Positions 12,626 through 24,559 of a stretch of DNA of 64,000 bases are shown here, piece by piece (position 1 is the first letter of the stretch; every line of letters begins with the position of its first letter). The stretch is taken from assembly GCA_963678705.1 (NCBI GenBank), contig OY783213.1, positions 16,434,451-16,498,450 on the forward strand, read 5' to 3'. Under the pieces are notes generated by a model. That model had not been told where the DNA came from, ran no database searches, and was given only the letters and a program-made list of their open reading frames with translations. This DNA comes from Panorpa germanica. Taxonomy: Eukaryota; Arthropoda; Insecta; Mecoptera; Panorpidae. Both the position numbers and the translations under genes were made by a program.

Positions 12626-12890
12626 TACGAGGAGTGGCTATTAAATAACAGGACTGACGCTGTCAATTCTTACGGTTCCAGCAATCGCACAAATAGACGA
12701 TCGTTGCGGTCAATTCTCAAAAAAGTTATCAGTTTTTGACGTGCAAGGGCGTCTCAGGCGTTCGTCATCTTCAACGTCTTCTCAGTCATCTTGAAAACGC
12801 TTACATAACTCAAAAACGTGCGCGTGATAAACATCCATTCTTAGATACTTCTTTTATAGTAACGCAAAATAGTATAGGAATCGCTTCTTG
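12626..12890 (-). pseudogene. Internally deleted mariner element with N-terminal transposase relic
   Basis: On the minus strand successive frames read KEVSKNGCLSRAR, then (frame change) VLELCKRFQDD, a stop, EDVEDDERLRRPCTSKTD. This matches the N-terminal helix-turn-helix region of mariner transposases (CLSRARVFEWxKRFxxGRExVEDDExxGRPxTSKT). Further on, a degraded IDSVSPVI follows where the second HTH of the family has an ID-x-x-SV-x-x-IL pattern. The sequence then runs into CAGTCCTGTTATTTAATAGC ending at 12628, next to TA, which looks like one terminal inverted repeat. The catalytic domain is missing, and no matching repeat was found at the other end. It is dead. Confidence 0.75.
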
Positions 12891-12899
12891 TATAGGGAT

Positions 12900-14780
12900 A
12901 TGGAAAAATATTTTATGACAATTCACTCTTTAATGTTACACTTAACATTTTTCCGGCGAAACAAAAAAACACCTTCAATGCGAATGAAGGCTACGCCTAT
13001 ACTGATTTGTTTACAGAAGTGAGAGGCTCTATGCATTCGAAAGAGAAGGCTTCATGATAAACAGCTGTCGCTGACGTTTGGCGTGTACCCAATTCTTCTG
13101 TAGTAGCGTCAGTTTCTTTATTTAATAGCCGAATCTCGTATGTTGCGGTTGTTATATTTACGGATAGGTTATTAGTCATATTGATATATTTATAATTAGT
13201 AGTAACATATAGACTATTTAAAATGCATTTATGTACTTTAAAAGTAATATTCCTAGTAGGTAATATAATAACGCAGTTCCGCCAATTAAAAACATGTAAA
13301 ATGCTTTTCACGAGTTATTACACGAGTAATCAATACCACCATACCAGTGTTACCAACACATAGAAATAAACGAAACTACTTAATACATTCTATGGAATGC
13401 AATAATCGCAAGCTCGCATGCAAAGGTTGTATAGCGTGGTGTAGAGGGATGTGGTGAAGGGAGAAGGGATGAAGCCATTCATAGAACCATTTAATTGAAA
13501 ATGATAACCATTTTCTATACATAGATGTGTAGTTTTCCTATTCAGATTTTATAAATGAATACGCTTAAGCCGCAAAATGTTGACGGGCTCCCGTTTATAA
13601 ATTGCGAGTTCTACAACATATAAATACCCATATTGCTGTTGAATATGGAAGGCGAGGCAGAGGCGGATTCACAACTGCAGTTCAACTAAAAATTATAGCT
13701 ATTTTACTTTTTATTTAATTTTTTAAATGTTAACCTATTTACGATACTGAGTCATATCATTGATGACCTCTTACTGTGTTGGCAGTGTTTATGGTGTCTT
13801 ATATGCTAACTACTACTTAATAAGTTTTTATGATTATATGAGCACATTAACGCTGTTGGCCAACCTGTGCCGTTAAATAAACTGTTAAGGTAAGCTTCGA
13901 TTAGTTAACCTCACCTTATTGTATTTATCCAATAAAGAAGGAAGACAAAGAAGCGAGAGAGAAATCGCATGATCATGTATTTTAAAATACATACGGTTAA
14001 TCTCATGTTAAAGTTTACTAGTGCGAAACATCCCGCAGCGTGAGACCAACCTAAATGTTGCGAAACACGAGTTCGTATGTATTTAGCTATAGAATTCAGA
14101 AGCAAATTACAATAAATGTAATATACCTTTAAACAAACACCTGATTAAATAATTATGTTTACATACATATCACAAATACATTTACATAGCAAACTTTTAT
14201 AATTGATAAAATTTTACTCCAAAATTTTGTATTTATTTAATATTTTGATTTAATAATGTAAACAGGGAAAAGTAAACTTCATATTTCGCCCTCATAACCT
14301 TCTCATTTGCTATGTGTGTTCAAAAGGTAGGTATATAATAATTTCGTTTTCTATATATCGTTCTCTATGCGTAGCAGCAGTTGGTTGGTTATCTGTTGTC
14401 TACAAGCCCCATCTGTTTTATTCGGTAAGGTTCGGTCATTTCCGTTACTAGCTTTAGAGCTGTTGTTCAGGGTTTGTAATAAATTTTCATATAATATAAT
14501 TACTCTTTATGCAATAACTATTACTAATACTTTTGCTAGGTTAGTGGGTTAAAAAATTAAGTATGAAAATTATTATTCTTTTTCAATATACAATTGCCAG
14601 CAAACTATTTAATTTCTGATAGGGGTATAAGAACTGCTAAAGCCGTTCAACCTAATAAACAGGGCATGCTTTGTGGAATAAACTAGCGCCAACGTGTGGA
14701 CATTTGGTACTACTGTTATTTTCATGAAGTGGAAATGGAAATAACGATAAAATATCAAAGGTAAAGACTTGTGAGTCCAA
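12900..14780. other. Gene-free stretch
   Basis: No recognised gene. A 104-codon minus ORF (12997-13311) is open but AT-rich, with no motif or signal peptide that I can name. Short exon-like patches at 13400-13480 and 14360-14430 lack paired splice sites with an open frame. Confidence 0.4.
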
Positions 14781-14784
14781 GGGC

Positions 14785-15037
14785 AAACGCTCGCAGAAGG
14801 CTGTGGTCAAGTGATCTCCAGTTCTTAGTCTTGTCGCACTTGCAGTTTATCTGATTTCCGGTCCGAGACAGGGGCCCACTGGGGTAAATTAAAGCGATTC
14901 CGAAATGCGTGCTGGGTTGCGATCACAGAACATCCGCTCGAAAAGTAGGTCTCAACGGCAAATACACGCTCCTCACGGTTGGCGATTGAACTGTGTCGAG
15001 ACAAAACTTTATTGTCTCGCCTCTCGAATGAGCCCAC
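14785..15037 (-). pseudogene. DUF4817-type transposon helix-turn-helix protein, broken fragment
   Basis: The minus frame from 15037 contains NREERVFAVETYFSSGCSVI followed by ATQHAFRNRFN and DRKS. This is the characteristic start of insect DUF4817 (helix-turn-helix) proteins, which sit at the N-terminus of Tc1/mariner-like transposases and are abundant in several insect genomes. After DRKS the frame is lost. TASATRLRTG, in the neighbouring frame, corresponds to the family's QTASATKRRTG segment, so a short deletion (a little over 20 nt, not a multiple of three) joins the two parts. The DDE catalytic part is absent. Residues 1-20 before the motif may be flanking. Non-functional. Confidence 0.8.
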
Positions 15038-15195
15038 TGGCGCTTCGCTACGGCATCAACCAACTGAATGGCGCGCTTTTTAAAAAAAGAAGTAATGCTG
15101 CCGCACTCTGTATAAGTGATTGCTATTACACCAATCAGAACAAGACTGACTGCTGTGTCTTCGGCTTCAATCCTCGAATGAGAATAGTAGTTTGG

Positions 15196-15345
15196 TAGCT
15201 ATTAAGTTAAATTGACTATTTATACGCATAATCATGAATTACAAAAACATAGTAGGAGGTCGTCGATGATAAGAGTCATCATTGGGTCGATATGTCGGAT
15301 TTGTCGACGTTAAATAAATTAAATGAAAATATATATATTTCAAGC
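15196..15345 (+). repeat. SINE body and tail (head missing)
   Basis: Shares CATAGTAGGAGGTCRTCG with 43331-43350 and, before it, an AAATTGACTATT...ATAATC segment resembling 43225-43270. It ends in a TTAAATAAATTAAATGAAAA tail, similar to the tail at 22295-22320. This is the body and 3' end of the SINE whose tRNA-like head is seen at 43141 and 47319. It inserted next to the DUF4817 fragment. Confidence 0.6.
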
Positions 15346-15349
15346 AGTC

Positions 15350-18300
15350 TTTTCGTTATATACTAAGGAAATGTATATCATTATACAGAAAGGGAATGTT
15401 GTAGTTTGATTTGGTATCAAAACTTTTTCGCTTGACCGCAACCGAATAATTTTATAAGCAAACTATAGCTTTTGATCACGAAAAATGTCCATTGAACTTC
15501 CTTCTAACTCCTTAGGGAATTCAAATAAAAAATATGTCGCTATACTAACACAGTACACTTTCAAGTCGTGTTGTCAGCGGTACGGCGCGGTGCGGTGGTC
15601 AGTGGTTGGAGAATACGGTTAACTATGAATCCCTTTCCATATCCTGGACTGTAGAGCCTTCCTAGAATTTCTAAAAGTCGTTTCCATATCCTTTACTTTA
15701 TCTTCGTCTATTACACTTATGTATAACGACATCTCTTTTGCAAAACTCTTCACTGTTCTTTATGTGGAAAGAATATAAAATACAAGGCAGTCTTAAAGAT
15801 CAAAGCGTTGAAAAGAGACAAATTTGCTAAAACCTAAATCAGATACCACTCACACACATACAATGTATACGTTTACTGAGAAAACACCAATGAAGCTCTA
15901 ATACGGAACGTTATTGGAAATTTAATATCACATTTTCTTTACTGATATTTCTTAGCTTGAATACAATGCTTATTTAAAGATTATTTTCCTTTGTATATAC
16001 TTTGTATTCTTTAAATAATGATTTATTTTCTTTTAACGCTTCTCTTTGATAATAAGGCAACATCTGTGATCTATCATTTGCGATATTTGCGAAAATAATA
16101 TATTAAAGAATTATAAAAAACACTCTAAGGATATGTAATAATATTATGAGAACACTAATATCAACTCGTACTTTGTTGTTTGCACTCTAATTATTTCTAG
16201 AAATGATAAGAGTTGCTTTATGTACTTTCACTTTTCTTGCAATATAATACAGAGTGCGGCGACCTTTAAATGAAGTTCACAACAATATATTTTATGGTCT
16301 AGTTTGCTAATAAATTTATTAAAAACGAATAACATTAAAAGGAAACTATCTTACAAAGTAAAGCGTAGTATAACTCAGGAAAGTAGCTTACAACTTACTC
16401 ATGAAAATTTCATTACTTTCTAAAATGACTGTGAGTAAATATAAAGTTGTTTAGCTGTTGAATTACATAAGCATCAGTAGATACAGTTCGCGTTTTGCCC
16501 CAGTGCACCAGAAATGTTTATGCACACTTTATCTGTATTGACTGATGTGGATTTCTTATTCACTCCCAGACTGCTCAGCGTCAGATCCATGCCCATCCAG
16601 ACTAGTTCACTTTTATTGCCAATTAGTATTCACGAAGCTTCAACTCTGTATCTAAGCATACCTTCGTAGCTGCTGTTATATTAACCCCCGTCCCACCCTT
16701 CCCTCTACCTATCCACGACAGTGTCAAGATATAATTAGGTTCATTTCTTTTGTGTCTCTGTTGCATATATCTAATCAACGGGAAAATTGCAATTTTCGAA
16801 TTCATGTCAAGTCTATATAGAGAACTAAAGATAAGCGTCCACTAGTCCGCACCGTTCGCATCAATTCATTACTTTTATTGAAAAGAACGTGAACGAAAGG
16901 AGAAGCGAATGCCTCAAACTTTATGCCAATACTCAGCCGTTGGGACAAGTAAAATATTTATAAATGTATATTGTTAGCAATACTGTAAGTCTAAGTACAT
17001 CCCTGATGCTACTCTGATACTGCTTTAATCTTATCTTAACATAAACAAGCCTGGAATGTAGAAGGACCTGTGGACGCTTACTTCAAGACAATCTATTGAA
17101 CTTTTATTTTAACTTCTTACGTGACTGTAACTCTTTCATATTTATACTTTCTGCTTATGTTTAACGTGTATATGTCATTTTCTTTATTTGAAATGAATTG
17201 AATTTAACATTAACATAAAATGTGCTGTCAAAGTGACAGCAAACACAATGCAACGTGGCAGTCCTTGCTGTGGGATTACATAATGACAACTTCATGTTCT
17301 GTACAACACAATAACGAGCTGTCTGCTGTTATAGTTGTTGCGGCTAACGGATAACGTAGGGGCTATGCATATCAGTTATTTGTTAGCCTGTTTTGATATG
17401 CTTTGATTTTAAATTGTTGTTGCGACTTTTATTTCATTTTGATATTTTCTATTATTAATTCAAATACCAATTGAAATAATGGTTTAACTTTATTTATTGA
17501 CTAGATGAATAAATACTACATGCCATCCCCTTCCAAAACACCCCTGCTTTCTACTCTAAACATACGGTACAGTATTCTTTATCAACGACTTTATAACCTG
17601 CAATCTGTCAAAGTAAAATTCCTTCTCGGCATATGAAAAATAAAGAAACAAAAATAATATATGTTAAATAAAGATAATAATAATTAATACTAAATAAAGT
17701 GATGCACCACGCATGCGCACTAAGATCCATTAATTACGTCACAGGCAAAGGGAAAGCAGTCTACGTAGTTTGACAAGACGTGACAAGAGAAGAGGAGTCT
17801 TAAGTCACGTGACATCATATCTAATGCAAAATACGACTTCCAAAAAGAAAAGAAAATAAGGTCAAATAAAAGTCAAAGTAAAAAGAATTAATTTTTTAAA
17901 ATAAGCGATGCCAAAACAAGGAAGGGAGTGTCGTAATTTATGGATGACTCCTAAATATATTCAAAATAACTAAAATTAAAACTGTAGATGAGAATGGTCC
18001 TTACTTCAACGTAAAAGAAGACTAATCCAACTCATTATACGCGACAGGACAAATATTGATTAATACAAAATATAAAAACCTTTATATAAAATTGTTAATA
18101 AATTTCAAGAGAACTTTTTCAAACTGTACTCGAAACGCTTTAAACATTTTTCTGTATTTTTGTTTATAATATAAACGTTTTTGTTGGAACTTCAAGCTTT
18201 TTCAAAAAATAACTTTCGAAAATAAAAGCATAAATATTTATGTGCCTGAGGATGATTTTTTTCCATGGAAACTAGTCTGTTATTTCATAAAACACCTACA

Positions 18301-19480
18301 ATTTTATTACTATTCAAATATGATTAGAAAAACAATTTTGTAATACCTTTTGTTTTTAAAATAAATAAGTTATTCTTTTCTCATTGGTATTTTTTAATAC
18401 ATATATTTATATTTATATATATATACACATATATATGTATATCATAAAAATATGGTGTAACATATTTACTCATCATAATTTCATTTAGAATACAATTAGG
18501 TAATTGTGAAATACGAGTAATGTTTGCTTTTTGTTTTTTATTTGTACTTAATAAAATATTTAAATTATTTTTACGTGTTAATAATATGAATCATTACATT
18601 TCTTTTTGCTCCCGCGGCTTGTGAACCATGTTTTAATTTCTAGAAAACTTTACTATAGAGTTAACTTTAAATAAAATAGATTACTTCATTAGATTTGTCC
18701 TACAATCTTCCCCGAGAATACAATCCTTAAACACACATCTTATAGAACTATTAACAAAATATTACCGCTTTGCAGACTGAAATTACCCAATAAACCGAAA
18801 CATAGAAATGACAACATTGTATCATATATAATTCTAGTTACGGGGCGCCACTGGGGAACGTTTCTGTGTTGTGAAATGTTCCCCATTAAACTCATAGAAC
18901 CTCAAATTGTTCATGTCTCGGGATTTCGTAGAATGGTGGTGAGTTTGAAATAATTAATCGCCATGATACTCCAGGAGTCCGTACTGAAATAATTGCAACC
19001 CGATCACGACGTCAGAGAATCATGATATATTGATGAGTGATCCCTAATTTATCCCTGACTAAATTAATTATGTTTCGGAAGGAAATTTGTAAACTAAATT
19101 GGTACACTAGGTTCAGATTATGCTATCGAATTTACTGAGGTATTATTAATAATTGCGATTCTCTGGGTGAATTCTTGGAACTCATTAAATGGTATATACT
19201 TAATAAATGACATGTGCTTAAATTGGCTTTAGAGACATGTGTGGCGAAAGGTAAAATAAGTGGAGGTGCCACCTCTAAAGTCTACGTCGCTAAAGTTCCA
19301 GCGAAAAGTTCGAAAGTAAAACTGTCAAAGGTGCAAATCACTTTAAACTTATTGAATTAATTATTTATAAGTGCCTTAGGCTAATATTAAAAAAAAAATA
19401 AGTTACAGTTTGCGAGTTAAAATTAAAAAGAAACAATATATAGTAATCCATTATTATAACATAAAAACAAGTATTCTTCT
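15350..19480. other. Gene-free stretch
   Basis: No gene recognised over 4 kb. Composition is AT-rich, with moderate blocks at 16560-16720, 17215-17350 and 17705-17820 that I cannot assign. TA-rich low-complexity sequence lies at 18405-18450, and a small hairpin lies at 18853-18884. Confidence 0.4.
18853..18884. repeat. Small hairpin (12-bp stem)
   Basis: GGGGAACGTTTC and GAAATGTTCCCC flank an 8-nt loop. All pairs are Watson-Crick except one that would be a wobble in RNA. GGGG/CCCC at the base is unusual for this AT-rich DNA. No T-run follows to suggest pol III termination. Confidence 0.6.
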
Positions 19481-19491
19481 TTTTGGAAAGC

Positions 19492-19891
19492 AGATTCAAT
19501 TACAGACTGGTATAAAAATGGTATGAGGCAAATTCAAAACCAGTGCTAGACACAAATAAGTACCAACAAATTGACATTGATTAAGAAAAATACAAAAAAG
19601 TAGGAAACTTCTTATCAGAGTAACAGACAATTTGAAAAAGACATCTTCAGACTACGAACAGGACATACGAGGTTGACGCATTAACACTTAATTTGTAAAA
19701 CAACAGCTCCGCAGTGCAACAACTGTTAGACGCAAATAACAGTCCATGCTCTACTAGTAACCTGCCCACAATATCAAACTCAACGAACAAAACACAGCAT
19801 CAGTGGTGAACTAAAGGACATGCTTTCAGACAATTTAGAAGAAATTCAAAAAGTACTCGAATTCCTAACTGACATAAACCTAATAAATTAA
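19492..19891 (+). pseudogene. Non-LTR retrotransposon (I/Jockey-like) ORF2 C-terminus, dead copy
   Basis: From 19646 one frame runs to the natural stop at 19889 and reads FRLRTGHTRLTH, stop, HLICKTTAPQCNNC, stop, TQITVHALLVTCPQYQTQR and finally LEEIQKVLEFLTDINLIN. This is the end of the RNase H/tail region of I- and Jockey-like LINEs (RTGHTxLTH, a CxxC, then VxHxLLxCPxY and a closing FL...INL). Upstream (19560-19640) reads NKLTLIKK then a stop in place of the expected Trp. The two internal stops (19682 and about 19715) show decay. The 5' part of the element is absent, as expected for 5'-truncated LINE insertions. Confidence 0.85.
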
Positions 19892-19899
19892 ATTTAACT

Positions 19900-20280
19900 A
19901 CAATGAAATAACTTCAGACGACCATGACCTCCCTAAATCGCCTCAAATAAAAAAAAAAGAATTTGAAATACAGAACGTGTGCAGCTATGTGTGTCTATAA
20001 ACAAATACGTCATACTCTACTAATATTTAAATGCATATTTTCAACGTTATGTTTATATGTATTTAACTCAATTGATTTTGACGACTTGTTATGAACTAGT
20101 TGTGTGTGGTTGTGAAGATATTGCGGTTGCTAAGACACTTCACGTCTGCACGTGAATCCGAGAGGATTACGGTTGTCTCGTTCGCTGAGCTGATACTTAC
20201 AGGATGTCATACCCAATGTCTAAAAGGGTTTTGATTTCTTTTATTGCAAATAACATGTTATTTGAAATAAACATATGAAC
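19900..20280. other. Non-coding flank between two LINE relics
   Basis: AT-rich, no gene. On the minus strand, TTAGACATTGGGTATGACAT is followed by CCT and GTAAGTAT (donor-like, near 20193-20200). No open frame supports an exon. Confidence 0.35.
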
Positions 20281-20289
20281 ATAACATAT

Positions 20290-20900
20290 TCAAGATCCAT
20301 ATGGGCTTATGTGAACTATATCTTCCTTTGGTTTGTTCTGTTTTTTTTCTTTCACCCCTTCATTCTTGATTAAGCCTATGTTTTCCGAATCATTCACCCA
20401 TGTCCCCCTGCCACATATTTTCCTGTATCCTATCTTTATCTCTCTTCTTCTATTTTCCCTATTTTGTTTTCCCGTGTCCTCAGCTGAACTTGAACTTCCC
20501 TTTCTTTCATTGTTAAGTCCTGCTCTATGATAAAATACTCCTTCACACTTCTCATTTAACTTTATTTTCACTCACAGTAGTCCTCTCTGTTGCTCCCATG
20601 TCCCTATCTTACTATCAATACTTCTTCCTCTTTTTCTGCCTTCGTTACCTTCTTTATCTTAAGTCCTTCCTTCATCTCTTCTCTTATCCAATCTTCCACC
20701 TATCTTTCTATTAGTTCCGCTCCCTTATTTACCTTAATCTTCCGTTCCACTTTTGTTCGTATTCATTTCTCGTCATCTCTATCTGGTCTTTTCCTCTCCA
20801 ACTACTACTTAATCTCGTCTCTTACTTTCCTTTCTTTTTTGTCTTTCACCTTGCACCCTTTCTCCAACTTTTCCATTTTAATTATTCACTATTAAGCCCC
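20290..20900 (-). pseudogene. LINE ORF1 (charged, RNA-binding-type) relic
   Basis: A 600-bp T/C-rich tract on the plus strand is a K/E/R-rich decayed frame on the minus strand. Segments in order are WIREEMKEGLKIKKVTKAEK, then a GHGSNREDYCE piece, then DLTMKEREVQVQLRTREN, then KIGYRKICGRGTWVND. I know this succession (WIxExLxxxVKVxKVxK, W.S..QKREVM, DDLTxKEReVQxxLR, GYxKIxVxGxWxxW) from ORF1-like proteins of insect non-LTR elements. Several stops and frameshifts break it. The plus-strand ORFs in the tract (20333-20530, 20590-20895) are shadows. Confidence 0.7.
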
Positions 20901-21362
20901 CCACCCAAATCGAGTCTAACTCAGAAAATCACCCAATGTTAACTGCTTTAAGAAGTGGTCTTTGGCATAGAAGTTTCGGCCTGAGTTAGCACGTTTAAGA
21001 AACTCTACACGCAGTTTTCCCACTTCACTAAGTGTGGGTAAATCTCTTCCACTACCTACCTCACTTACAATTTCTCTATAGTTACAACATACCATACATA
21101 ATATAGAAATGTTAATGGGATTTCAAACTTTAAATTGATATTTTTCAATTCCTTCCGGCCGGTCATCCATTTTGTTATCAAATATGTATATATCAATTTT
21201 AAAATAAGTTTATTATTTCAACAAAGTTTCAAGATGTGTTTCTTATACGTCAGCTATTTGGGGTTCAGTCATGCATGTAAGCCGAAGACCCACCCACCCA
21301 ACAAACAACCCATCAACTTAGTACGGGTTGACATTTACCAAAAAACTTTTCATATTATTTAG

Positions 21363-21395
21363 TACAGTCAACGTAAAAAATCTGAAGGAAATCAG
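21363..21395 (+). CDS. Candidate 33-bp microexon
   Basis: An acceptor (TTTTCATATTATTTAG) ends at 21362 and a consensus donor (CAG followed by GTAAGA) starts at 21396. Between them are exactly 11 codons in phase 0: YSQRKKSEGNQ. Both splice sites are good and the length is a multiple of three, as for many alternatively used microexons. The evidence is only local; chance pairs of such sites do occur in AT-rich DNA. Confidence 0.25.
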
Positions 21396-21399
21396 GTAA

Positions 21400-22255
21400 G
21401 AGCTTTTGTATATGTGACATAAACTACTGTAGCGGAAGTACCAGAAGCATGCGGAAGTAATGGTATTAGTAGGATAGTTTGTTTGACATTTTAAATTTTG
21501 TTATGGAATCACAAAGGAACGGGAAATTAGATTAATTTTGTAATACAAGTATATTATATTTAGAATGCACTTAAGAACACGGAGTGCATTATGGGTAATC
21601 TTATTCAAATTTATTATTTTTGAAAATTAGTTATCCAAATTTATCTATGGTAACTATATATTATATTACCAACTAACTACATTATGTTGTGACCACATTC
21701 TGGTTTATTGAAAGTTTTAATACCTTTAAATCTGGTTAAATAGATTTAAATATTATTTCTATGAATAGTCTTCATAAGTAAATAGCGATTAGTTTTGCAT
21801 CTTTTAAAAATTATACAACATAAAGTCTACACATAAATAAGAAAAATATTTATAGATTTACTTTTCATGTTTTCAGAAAAGCCTATGTTAAATACTAAAA
21901 AATATTTACATTTCTCTTAAAAATATCCCTAATTAAAACTCTGTACGAATTAATATATGTTTCATCCAAATTTAGGTAAGAAAAGATAGTTCAGAAATGC
22001 GTCTCGCAAATTATATCAACCATAATCAGAATCAAAAGTAATCATTATAAAACCCCAGCTCACCTGTACAAAATTAATATTAAATCTGATGACAGATGCC
22101 ATGTGACGAATAAGCAACTTTAGATTATATTATATTTGAACGCATAAATTATAATATACAAAGATCAAAAATCAATAGTCAAATATTAGATGTGATTCAA
22201 AATTAATAATAATAATGTAAAATAGAATTATAACTTTCATGTAAAAGTATATATA
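21400..22255. other. Gene-free stretch
   Basis: AT-rich sequence; no gene, repeat or structure I can support. Confidence 0.4.
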
Positions 22256-22261
22256 AAAATA

Positions 22262-22325
22262 GATGTTGGTGGCTGTGATGTATAAATGTCAAGGCTAAAT
22301 AAATTAAATAAAATATAAAACTCTG
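22262..22325 (+). repeat. SINE 3' tail
   Basis: GTTGGTGGCTGTGATGTATA then GTCAAGGCTAAATAAATTAAAT. The ending matches the TTAAATAAATTAAATGA tail at 15313-15330, so this is probably a truncated SINE end. Confidence 0.45.
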
Positions 22326-22519
22326 TTCAAGCAGAGTCAGGCCAAAGTATAATAGTTTAGAAACCTACAGACATGCAGTACCTGCAGCACAAGTCCTACA
22401 GAATGTAAATATATAAGACCTTGTATACAATTAAAAATAAAGTTTCTCCTAATTCCATTTATTGGGTCCATTCTATATTGATAATCATACACACATGCAG
22501 AATAATAATACACACTTAC

Positions 22520-22587
22520 CCTTGAGTTCATGTCACTTTGCACCTGGTGAACCTCCTCAGATGTTGCATTCAATGTAGTCGTACACA
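22520..22587 (-). CDS. Candidate internal exon, 68 bp, unknown gene
   Basis: On the minus strand a pyrimidine-rich acceptor (GTTCTTCTCTTCAG) is followed by 68 bp, then AAGG and a consensus donor GTAAGTG. Two frames contain stops. The third is open and reads CTTTLNATSEEVHQVQSDMN then SR. GC content is near 47%, against about 30% around it. The phase (two leading bases) joins correctly to the single trailing base of the candidate exon at 25290-25466, giving a valine at the junction. I do not recognise the protein. Confidence 0.5.
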
Positions 22588-22766
22588 CTGAAGAGAAGAA
22601 CGTATTTCAAACACGCCAAACTAAGCAGTAAAACAAACACAAACACTACACACTTGTCCAACACATATTACACATTGCATATTCAAAAGTAATATCAAGT
22701 CTGGAATATGAAATTAAAGTTTGGAAAATAATATTTAAACGCACTGTCTACGACACTAGTAGACAA

Positions 22767-22785
22767 TTAGGTTAGGTTAGGTTAG
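22767..22785 (+). repeat. Interstitial TTAGG tract
   Basis: TTAGGTTAGGTTAGGTTAG, 3.8 perfect units of the arthropod telomere repeat. Such short internal tracts are common in insect genomes and do not by themselves mean a telomere. A single TTAGGTTA also occurs at 23744. Confidence 0.8.
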
Positions 22786-22799
22786 ATAAATGGTTAGAA

Positions 22800-23935
22800 T
22801 GTTTGTATTTTAATGCACTAACTAAGCACCCGCAATGTTTATAATATAATAATCTAATTATTAATTAATTTGATATAGTTTTATTATTAGTTCGAACCAA
22901 TTCCACATTTTTCAAATGAAGATGTCACTTACACGTATTGGAATCTTTACTTAGCAAAGATTCCAATAAAATAAGGACTCCTCACTAGGCGTTATCTGTC
23001 ATCTTTATATATAAAATTACAAAAAACTATATTATATTATTAAATATGAAAGTTAATTAACAAATTACATTTAATTATATTATTTATAGACACGTACACA
23101 CTTTATCAAACGGTTTATGATGTTCTACTTCTTCTTCTTCTTTCTGAATTGATGCAAACATAAAAAAAGTAAGACTTGCGGAAGTATCATCAGGCGATTG
23201 TAGCTACCAAACAAATATTGTATTGCTAAACTATTATTATTAATTAATATAATAATTAAATTGATAATGTGTATAATAATCTTTTAATTAATTATTGTTA
23301 GTAAGTATATTTGAGTATAAGTGTGCGGTTTGACAACATAAATTTAAAAAAAATGTACAATTACAGGAGATGTTTTATTTATTATTTGTTATAAAATATA
23401 TAGAATAAATTAGGTGAAAATATTTTGTATTATTGTAAAATAATTAAATAAAGGAAATTAATATAAATACCTACTTTTGACTACAGCTCAGTGCAACAAA
23501 AGAAGTGTGACCAACGCCTAAAATAGTTGCAGCCGTTGCAGTGAATATTTTTTGCGGACGCTTTGATTACGTTTTCGGTTTGTATTAAATGTTTTAATAC
23601 CTTTTATATTAATTAAGTAATATATTTGATTGTATACTAGTGTTTCTTAATTTAATTTTGAAATCTCAGGTGAAAATATCGGTCTAAAATATTAATTGTT
23701 TTAATTGTTCTCAAAAAACACTATACTACAAGTGTATGTGAGGTTAGGTTACTTATTACGCAGTAAAACTAATTAATTGCCTAATTTGTGTAACAAGGGT
23801 ATTGTCTATTCATTCAATATGTTTTAAATAATTAACTAAACATACAATTAGCATGGAAATAAACTTATCAAAGACTTGTACCGAATAATTTCTTTTCTTG
23901 TTGAAGTTGAGTCTTGGCTATAGGAGTCCAATCTT
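22800..23935. other. AT-rich stretch with a small CpG-bearing patch
   Basis: No gene recognised. At 23490-23580 there is a GC-richer patch with several CpGs (GCAGCCGTTGCAGTG, GCGGACGC, TTACGTTTTCGG) in otherwise very AT-rich DNA. It could be a promoter or 5' UTR of a gene on either strand, but I see no decisive motif. Confidence 0.3.
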
Positions 23936-23940
23936 ATGTT

Positions 23941-23974
23941 GCCTGAACATGTTATTAAAATAACATGTTCAGGC
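23941..23974. repeat. Perfect 34-bp palindrome
   Basis: Left arm GCCTGAACATGTTATT and right arm AATAACATGTTCAGGC are exact reverse complements, separated by AA. A 16-bp perfect stem with a 2-nt gap is far beyond chance expectation for this window. See findings. Confidence 0.95.
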
Positions 23975-24497
23975 TTCCAAAAATTTGTTTTAACTTATTT
24001 CTGTCATTAAATTAGCTAAATAATCAAATACATCAAACTTTAAATGCTTAGTTTCATTTGAATATTAATAATTTGTAAATTATTACTACCTTAGATCTTG
24101 CTATATAGTTGTCATGGAACTAAATACTTTCAAATCTTTTAATAAAATATGTTCAACACTCTGTAATAGTCCCTCCATGTGTATTATACTCTTATAAAAT
24201 ATTTACTACATGATTCTATGTAATAGTTTTATTGAATATACAAAATTAAAATAGATTCTAATTATCATAACTGATCAGTCTCACAAAATCCAATATTTTT
24301 ACATGAATTACTCATATATTTAAATATCTGTTTGGAATATTAGGATTTAATAAGTATTACATATTTCCATTTGGTAGAGGTAAAACATTTTTAATTAAAA
24401 GTAAAAGTGCTATCTTTGAAGCCATGAATAATAAGACTTTAGTTTTAATAAGAAGTGATACTCTTAAAGTGTTGTGTATTGAACATTTTGTGTGCAA

Positions 24498-24544
24498 ATG
24501 AAAATGCATCTACATCCTGAGAAAACAAAAGGAAATGGATTCTG
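24498..24544 (+). CDS. Candidate first coding exon, unknown gene
   Basis: ATG at 24498 opens MKMHLHPEKTKGNGF and runs into a strong donor (ATTCTG followed by GTAAGTGC) at 24545. The upstream 150 bp are AT-rich with stops, as a 5' UTR would be. Its downstream partner has not been found. Only the strong donor and the open frame support it. Confidence 0.25.
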
Positions 24545-24559
24545 GTAAGTGCAACAAGT

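Noticed and set aside
22767-22785. TTAGG repeats as evidence of a telomere.
   Set aside because: Fewer than four units within unique AT-rich DNA; interstitial tracts of this size are common in insects.
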